Shown here piece after piece: positions 58,066 through 64,000 of a stretch of DNA of 64,000 nucleotides. Position numbers and translations under genes: made by a program. The notes beneath the pieces were generated by a model. It was not told where the DNA came from and searched no databases. It saw only the letters and a list, made by a program, of their open reading frames with translations. The first letter of the stretch is position 1. Every line of letters begins with the position of its first letter. This DNA is from Galeruca laticollis (taxonomy: Eukaryota > Arthropoda > Insecta > Coleoptera > Chrysomelidae). The stretch spans positions 112,350,183 to 112,414,182 of the forward strand of contig OY998180.1 of NCBI GenBank assembly GCA_963921935.1. Direction: 5' to 3'.

Positions 58066-58269
58066 TATTACTGTTTTAAATGAAACTGACTGTTTCTAGA
58101 TCATTCCACAATATATTGATAAAATGTTAAACATTCTAAGAAATTTGACAATTGTTTAGATGATATTTTTAGTATCGAAGCAGTTGTCAAATTTCTTGAA
58201 ATTTTAAAATTTTATCAATATATACTGGAATTGTCTAGAAACAGTTAGTTTCATTCAAAACAGTAACAT
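58066..58269. mobile_element. Hairpin MITE, family copy 2
   Basis: A near-perfect ~95-bp palindrome (ATTACTGTTTTAAATGAAAC and complement) with flanking GAAATTTACTGTCTCGACCC. It is the same family as 13965-14175, and both carry a GACAATTGTTT(C/A)GATAAA-type or related centre. Confidence 0.82.
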
Positions 58270-58509
58270 ATTATTATGATTTATTACTGGAAAGAAAGGG
58301 AAAATAATAAAAAAACATAAGATAAACCATACATTTAGATGTGTACAACAATACTTCTTATAATTACAATTTTAGGGAAGATAGAATTTAAGGCGGTGAA
58401 TATTGAATATGTTAAAAAATAGTGATCATAATTATCATGAAATTTACAAAGTCAATGAACTTATATTAGAAGATAATTTCTGGAATTGTTTCTCTAGGCA
58501 GCTGGGATT

Positions 58510-58695
58510 CTATTTGTCGTTTGGTAGGAAGCTTTCTTTCTGTTTCTCCTTGATAAAAGTAAACATTGTAGGGACTGCTGTTAATTTTAATTTCCTACTA
58601 CCATCGTGCCTAGTTTTTCCCCATTTCTGGGGCAAAGTGTACCTTAAATATAAATACAGATGTAATTCATTACAGAATGTAATAATAACTGACAA
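58510..58695 (-). pseudogene. THAP-domain exon 2 with AVPTMF motif
   Basis: WGKTRHDGSRKLKLTAVPTM then FTFIKEKQ. The AVPT(I/M/L)F signature ends THAP domains. It is separated from exon 1 by transposon C, and no P-type RNase H-like catalytic domain was found. Confidence 0.6.
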
Positions 58696-58792
58696 TAATT
58701 ATTTTAGAGAACATCTAAGAAAATGCCAAACATTTCAATAACTATTGAGTAGTTCATCAGGTATCTGATGTAAATATTTATCATAAATAGTA

Positions 58793-61700
58793 GTAAATGC
58801 GTATAAGAGTGCGCACTGCATAAGAGTGCGCAATGCATGTATTCATAGTAATATCGCATCTCTGCAATACCGTAATAATGCCTATTACGGAACAGATCCT
58901 GAAGTATAGCACTGGCAACAATGCGTTCTTCTATATTTGGCGCCAATTTTTCCAGAATGACAAGTGAATTGTTTGCAGCCAGCCGATGTAATTTTCGCTC
59001 ATGCTAGTTTTAGTGATTGAGCAGGTATATACGACCATAATTATATCTCCTAAGGTGTTTTCGCATGCTTTAGAGTCTATAAAATGTTGACAACATTGAA
59101 ATTTCCTCAAAATAGTGCCTATAAAAACAGAATAATTGAAAATAATCTTGAACGTAACAATGCACAAGAGTGCGCATTTAGTTTTGCACAAGAGTGCGCA
59201 GTGCGTACTCTTGTGCAAAGCTTTTCAATTCAGATAACCCTTTAAATAAAAATATCTCCATTATTTTTTAAATTAGAAACAAATATTCCGAATAAAAGTT
59301 GTTTAAAATCATCTGCTGCTACACACACTTTTTTTTAATGTATACATGGTGTCTTAAACAAGCAAACTGAATGCCAGTTTTGTTTTTCAAATGGAACACA
59401 CTATTATTTCCTTTTTGAATTTTGCATGAAATATTTTCAAATTCAACTGCTTCCGACAAATATTGACGAATCAGAGACCATTTTCAAAAAGAGAATCCAA
59501 ACGGCTGAGCTTTGAGTAAAACGAATTGAACTTTCCGGAATTAATTCTTAATTATCTATAGTCTGACCCCAAGTTCCAGGTAAACAGGAAGCGATAGATT
59601 TCCGGCTTAGGGCTACTTCTGGTATAATCAGAAATTTGTGTCAAACGATAGATAATTAGAAACTAAGATAGAAATTGCAGTTCTACTAACTGCGTTCTTT
59701 TTCAGAATGAGTAGATATAAAAGAAAAACTAACAGGAAGTTGGTCTTCGCGGTAGAAAATCTCACCGAAGCAAAACGTAGAATTGCTGAAGGTGTTAGTA
59801 AAAGACGGGTAGCTGCCGAGATGGGAATTGGTGAATCTACTCTTAGAAAACGCCTTAAATGTGGGAATATTCTTGTATCGTTAGGACGATTTTCCAATGT
59901 ATTCCCCGCCGAAATGGAAATTGAATTAGCGAAGCAGTTGCGCGATCTAGACGACCGTTTTCATGGGCTCACAAAAAAGAATTTGCAAATGGCAGCGTAC
60001 AAATTTGCGGAATCAAACAGCAACAACAAGGATAAACAAATTGCTGGAGAATCCTGGGTCAGTGGTTTTTGTAAACGACATAATATCAGCCTACGGCAAC
60101 CAGAAAAATGTTCGATGGGTAGGGTTATGGGCTTTAATAAAGCTCAAGTGAAACGATTTTTCCAAAATTTGAGAAGTTTGTACGAAAAAAAGCATTATTC
60201 TCCAGATTCAATTTTCAATATGGATGAAACAGGTCTCTCAACAGTACCTAACAAATTTCCAAAAGTTTTGGCCACCAAAGGTAAAAAAGTCGTGGGTAAA
60301 GTAGCAAGTGCCGAACGTGAACAACTTATTACTGCCGTGTGCTGTATGAGCGCCTCCGGAATGTATATTCCACCCGCGTTAATATTCCCAAGGAAGCGGA
60401 TGAAGGAGGAACTTTTTATGCAAGCACCCCCTGAAACACTTAAAATGGTTTCGGAATCTGGATTTATAAATACTGGTCTATTTCACCAATGGATAATCCA
60501 TTTTAAGAATTATAGTAAGCCAAGTCCTGACCACTCAGTGCTTTTGATTATGGATAATCATAGCTCGCATCGAGATTTAGACGTCATCAAATACTGCAAG
60601 GGTAATAATATTGACCTATTGACTTTACCACCACACGCGAGCCACAAGTTGCAACCACTGGACATCGGCTTCTTCGGTCCATTGAAAAGGGCATTCAGTA
60701 GAGAATGCGACAACTGGATGATAAGTAATCCTGGAAAAGTAATTACGCAAATGCAGATCTCGAGATTGTTTAATGCTGCCTACGCTAGTGTTGCAAATAT
60801 TGAAAAGGCTCAAACTTCGTTTCGTGCTGCTGGAATTTTTCCATACACTCCTGAACCATTTGACGAAACTGACTTTGCTCCTTCGCTAGTATCTGATGTA
60901 CCCATTAGCGACACTGAACCAGCATTAGCGACCAGCAAACTTCCTTGTAATCCCGGATGGATCACCGGATGTAGAAAATGATATATTAGAACAAACATTT
61001 TCATCGCATCAAACACCACCGTCTCAAACACCACTACATCAAACGCCACCGCCTCAAACGTCACTGGCTCAAACACCATCGCCTGGAGTACCATGGCCTC
61101 AAAAATCACCGCAGCAAGCATACTCTTCTCAAACGCAATTGCAAAACATTGAATTTATGAACTTGGATATTGAATGCGGAGACGGTGTACTCATACCGAA
61201 TAGTTTCCAAGAACCTACAGAGACACAAAGTTGTTCTAATCAATTCGTTCATATAGGCGAAATTTTACCACTGCCAATTATAAAAGAACATCCATTGCGG
61301 CGTAAAATCAAGTCCAGGTTGCGGCGAGAATTATAAACATCCCACAATTGAGGACTGGATAGTGTGTTCTGAGTGCAATAACTGGTGGCACGAGTCGTGT
61401 ACTACATACGTGATTGGCACATCTTCATGCTCACTGTGTGAATGAAGTGGAGCAAAAATTAACATGCCTACCTAATGATTAGGTACGTGTTTATTTTTTC
61501 AAGTTCAAATTAAAGTTATTTGTTAAATAATAGAATAACATATGTTTATTTTGATATTTTTAAGACTTTAATGTTTTATTTTGTTAATTAAAGGATAAAT
61601 GTAGCTTTTAAAAATTCTGTCTTGATTATATTTCATCATTTTTTACCGCTATTGCTAGAATTACAATACATATGTCGTTACGCACTCTCGTGCATTAATA

Positions 61701-61920
61701 CGCGTATTCTTGTGCACATCTGTGTTCAAGAGTGCGCAATTGCACTGGCACCGAAAAATATGAATTTTGTTTCTTATTATTAGAATTTTTCCATTATTCA
61801 AGCATAATTACTTTCATCAATCGTCAATACATATGTACGCGTGTGAAGAACTTTTTTTCTGGAAAAAATATTAATTTCACAGTCAATATTGTACTAAGTG
61901 CACACTCTTATACGCATTTA
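58793..61920 (+). mobile_element. Pogo-like DDE transposon C
   Basis: Ends TAAATGCGTATAAGAGTGCG and the complement of the sequence ending CTTATACGCATTTA at 61920, next to TA dinucleotides. AAGAGTGCGCA-type motifs cluster at both ends (58806, 58823, 59166, 59191; 61684, 61705, 61729, 61901). It is inserted in the P-like element. Confidence 0.85.
59707..61444 (+). pseudogene. Transposon C transposase with PHD-like C-terminus
   Basis: The 424-codon first frame (59707-60981) starts MSRYKRKTNR after a TTTTTCAG acceptor-like site. HTH residues ~12-55 (EAKRRIAEGVSKRRVAAEM). Core with all three acidic residues: FNMDETGLSTV (Asp173), LLIMDNHSSH (Asp283), LQPLDIGFFGPLK (Asp319), plus IPPALIFPRKRMKEE. 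A frameshift near 60945 moves the reading to DVENDILEQTF and a TPP(S/P)QT repeat region. A second shift leads to GCGENYKHP, DWIVCSECNNWWHESC and SSCSLCE (TGA at 61442), a PHD-like finger. The catalytic part is intact, and only the tail is broken. Confidence 0.9.
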
Positions 61921-62009
61921 CCCTATGTATATGTAAGTTACATGTTAATAATAATAATTACAATAACTAACGTTTCTCCTTAGTAAAAATAAATCAATAC
62001 ACTTTTTAC

Positions 62010-62170
62010 CTCACACAGTGCTGAAGCATTCATTGGTTTCCAATGGTCCCTTCTTCCATTAATAGTGCATTCCTTCCAAGGAGTAGGATCTTTGGGAAAA
62101 TACTTTATTCAAATCCCTTTGTAGAACAATACTTGCAGCTCCATGCTGAATAAACTGTCATACTTCCAGT
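62010..62170 (-). pseudogene. THAP-domain exon 1 of the P-like element
   Basis: The minus-strand reading contains FPKDPTPWKECTINGRRDHW then KPMNASALCE and a GTAAAA donor at 62009. The FPKDP...W.......W.P.....C.E layout is that of a THAP zinc finger. The first Cys pair is frameshifted (a CKYC is visible in another frame), and a stop precedes the FPKDP. Confidence 0.6.
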
Positions 62171-62625
62171 CACTGCTTCTAAAACAAGTAACAGTAGTTA
62201 TACTATATTTTACATTCGCTTGAAATTGTAGTTTTTTGTACCTACCTTGTTATCGACAAATATGATGATTTGTTAACAGCGACACACAAATTGCAGCTGT
62301 ATAATTTTTGCAGACACACCGAAACCGTGCCCAAAATCGCAACGTAGGTAGGTATTACTCTTTTCAACAGTTGCAAACTATAATAGGTATAGTTCAAAAT
62401 CCTGATCAGGGAGAAAAATTCGCAAACGAACTAATGAAATTAAGTCAACAAATTAAAAAAATACTTTACTTTAGCTGTACACAAAGATCTGATATAAAAT
62501 ACGACGTGATTACAACTAAAACACAAATGTAAACAAATAAAATTTGATGATTAATGGCGGATTTCAGCTTGACCAATCAAAACACTGACCACGTATTATC
62601 GCCACTGTCTTGTATAAAGCCACTG

Positions 62626-63720
62626 TAATTGTAGATTACTGACTAATTTGAGGATTTATATTTTGCTTACATTTCATTATTAGTTAGAGATATATTAATA
62701 CAGTATCGAAAAATAGATTCTAATTATCTCATCTAGAATTACCTAATAATAAAGAAATTTCCAGTATTGATTTTGATCGGCTAATTTCGTTTCAAAGATG
62801 TTTGTAGTAAGGTTGAAAAAACTTCTCTGTTTTTTCAGATCTCTATCATTATAAAAGCAGCATTCAGATTGAAATAGCTTTTTGTGTTTCCATCTTGAAA
62901 GCTCTCTAGTGGTCTATGCTAAGTCAGCCGAATATTTGTTGAAATTCAATTTCCTCAACTTCACAAAACCTTTTAGACGATTGATTGGGTAATTTTGAAA
63001 GTTTAACAACCAATAAATATTTTTTGTTTAAAATTTGGGAAAAATGATTCTACTACTAACCACCCTTTAAAACCGCCGAGTGAAAACTCTCAAAGCTTTT
63101 TCGTGGAATAAAAATGTTCTCTTTGCCACAATCTACTTTTCCGCAGAGAGTTGTGCTCGGTGAAAAATGTAAGGACCGAAAAAATTGAATGCCGGGGAAA
63201 ATACCCTGAAATACAAAGTGTGTTTTGGAGCAAGGCAGTATCTGAAAAACTAATCCTATTAGCAGGAACTTTGTGCGGTATCTGAGTAGCAGGTGTTGGG
63301 GAAAAAAGGAGAATTGTTTTCATTCATTTTTTAAGTACTTTACAATGACAATTCAAAAGTTTTTTACGAGTACAAAAGCTGAATATTTATCTCAATATCT
63401 GAGCTTTCGAATTATTCAAACAATACATACATTTCGAATTTATTCAACGTAGTGTAATATTTCAACTAGATACATAATTATTTGATGAAATGCAATCTGC
63501 TGACGCTTCGAGCTAGAAACGTTTATATTGTCTGTCAGTATTTATTTACCAGTTCAGTTATACGCTAAAAATAAAAATTGAACATAAACCTCTCATCACC
63601 ACCACCGCGAATTCGTGAATAATTAACCTAATTACCCTAACACGGTCACCTGAATGATTTATGTCTCCATATTTCCATCAAAATTCATGAAAAATTACTC
63701 CACTTTCAGTTAACGCTTAC
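62626..63720. other. No gene seen
   Basis: AT-rich. Minus-strand frame 63090-63323 has no recognisable feature. Confidence 0.55.
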
Positions 63721-63800
63721 GAGTGTATTTGTCGATTGTAAGAAAGCGTTGGATCATCTTCAAATCCTCGACAAAATGAGGTTAGACGTGATATAAAATA
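63721..63800 (+). pseudogene. Possible LINE RT scrap
   Basis: VFVDCKKALDHLQILDKMRL resembles RT motif 3 (F-D--KAFD). Stops follow at once, so this is weak. Confidence 0.3.
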
Positions 63801-64000
63801 CGAGGGACGTGCGAAATAAAGTAAAAATCCAAGTATGAAGAATTAATAGCGCGATGAAAGGAAATGTGTGGAAAACTATTTAACTTTGGATGATTATGGA
63901 AAATATAGTATAACACGGAAACCCAAGAATTAGATGAGATAAATAATAATGGAAAGAATTTGGGGATAGTATTAACACTGTATATAAACAAATGAATAGT

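Larger units (their letters stand above)
57540..62625 (-). mobile_element. P-like (THAP) DNA transposon relic with nested elements
   Basis: Inverted ends CAGTG(C/G)CTTTATACAAGA, CAGTGGCGA(C/T)AATA at 57540-57570 and 62595-62625, plus a shared CCATTAATCATCAAA subterminal block. Flanks are TAAAGATA and TAATTGTA, a possible eroded 8-bp duplication (or TA). THAP-domain exons lie on the minus strand. Transposon C and a hairpin MITE sit inside. Confidence 0.75.

Noticed and set aside
62308..62532. 74-codon plus-strand frame near the P-like element end
   Set aside because: Opposite strand to the THAP exons and without recognisable motifs.
1..64000. tRNA, rRNA or snRNA genes
   Set aside because: No tRNA A/B boxes with a foldable cloverleaf or conserved snRNA sequence was recognised on reading either strand; a covariance search would be needed to be certain.

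Overview
The window is intronic and intergenic DNA of an insect. It is AT-rich, with many (TA)n tracts, spliced GT-AG genes, and Gypsy, BEL/Pao, Jockey, RTE-like, Penelope-like, piggyBac, pogo-like and P-like (THAP) elements. A beetle or another TE-rich insect fits; the species cannot be named from sequence alone.

One conventional host gene is present. A pyridoxal-phosphate decarboxylase of the cysteine sulfinate / aspartate 1-decarboxylase family lies on the minus strand. It has eight coding exons between 43427 and 7283 that join in frame to about 502 residues, with all PLP-contact residues intact. Its third intron is about 24 kb and its seventh about 6 kb, and both are packed with mobile elements.

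Layout. 1-6470: broken retroelement pieces (RT fragments, BEL/Pao pol with an RTE-like LINE nested inside, a LINE endonuclease piece). 7283-13761: last two exons flanking a Gypsy element (7849-13210). That element's gag has a SAP domain and duplicated zinc knuckles, its protease/RT/RNase H are deleted, and its integrase frame runs into a macro domain and a CCCH-like finger. 13762-16573: intron with a hairpin MITE and a ~174-bp satellite array. 16574-18088: exons 4-6. 18089-42191: giant intron with piggyBac, Penelope-like element 1, a 12.8-kb LTR element, and Penelope-like elements 3 and 2. The LTR element was itself hit by a Jockey LINE, which was hit by an LTR element now reduced to a solo LTR. 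42192-43427: exons 1-3. 44698-49893: LINE, transposase and Penelope fragments. 50073-62625: three TIR-bounded DDE (pogo-like) transposons and a P-like THAP element. One of the DDE transposons contains a 526-bp copy of the C-terminal half of a USP2-like deubiquitinase with a 9-bp target-site duplication. 62626-64000: nothing firm.

The two most unusual items are the Gypsy pol frame extended by a TARG1/OARD1-like macro domain (8510-8932), and the deubiquitinase fragment fused in frame to transposase sequence (52759-53284). Hairpin-plus-GAAA motifs resembling hammerhead ribozyme cores also recur at the ends of the Penelope-like elements. All coordinates, frames and splice joins were worked out by hand; no database search was possible.
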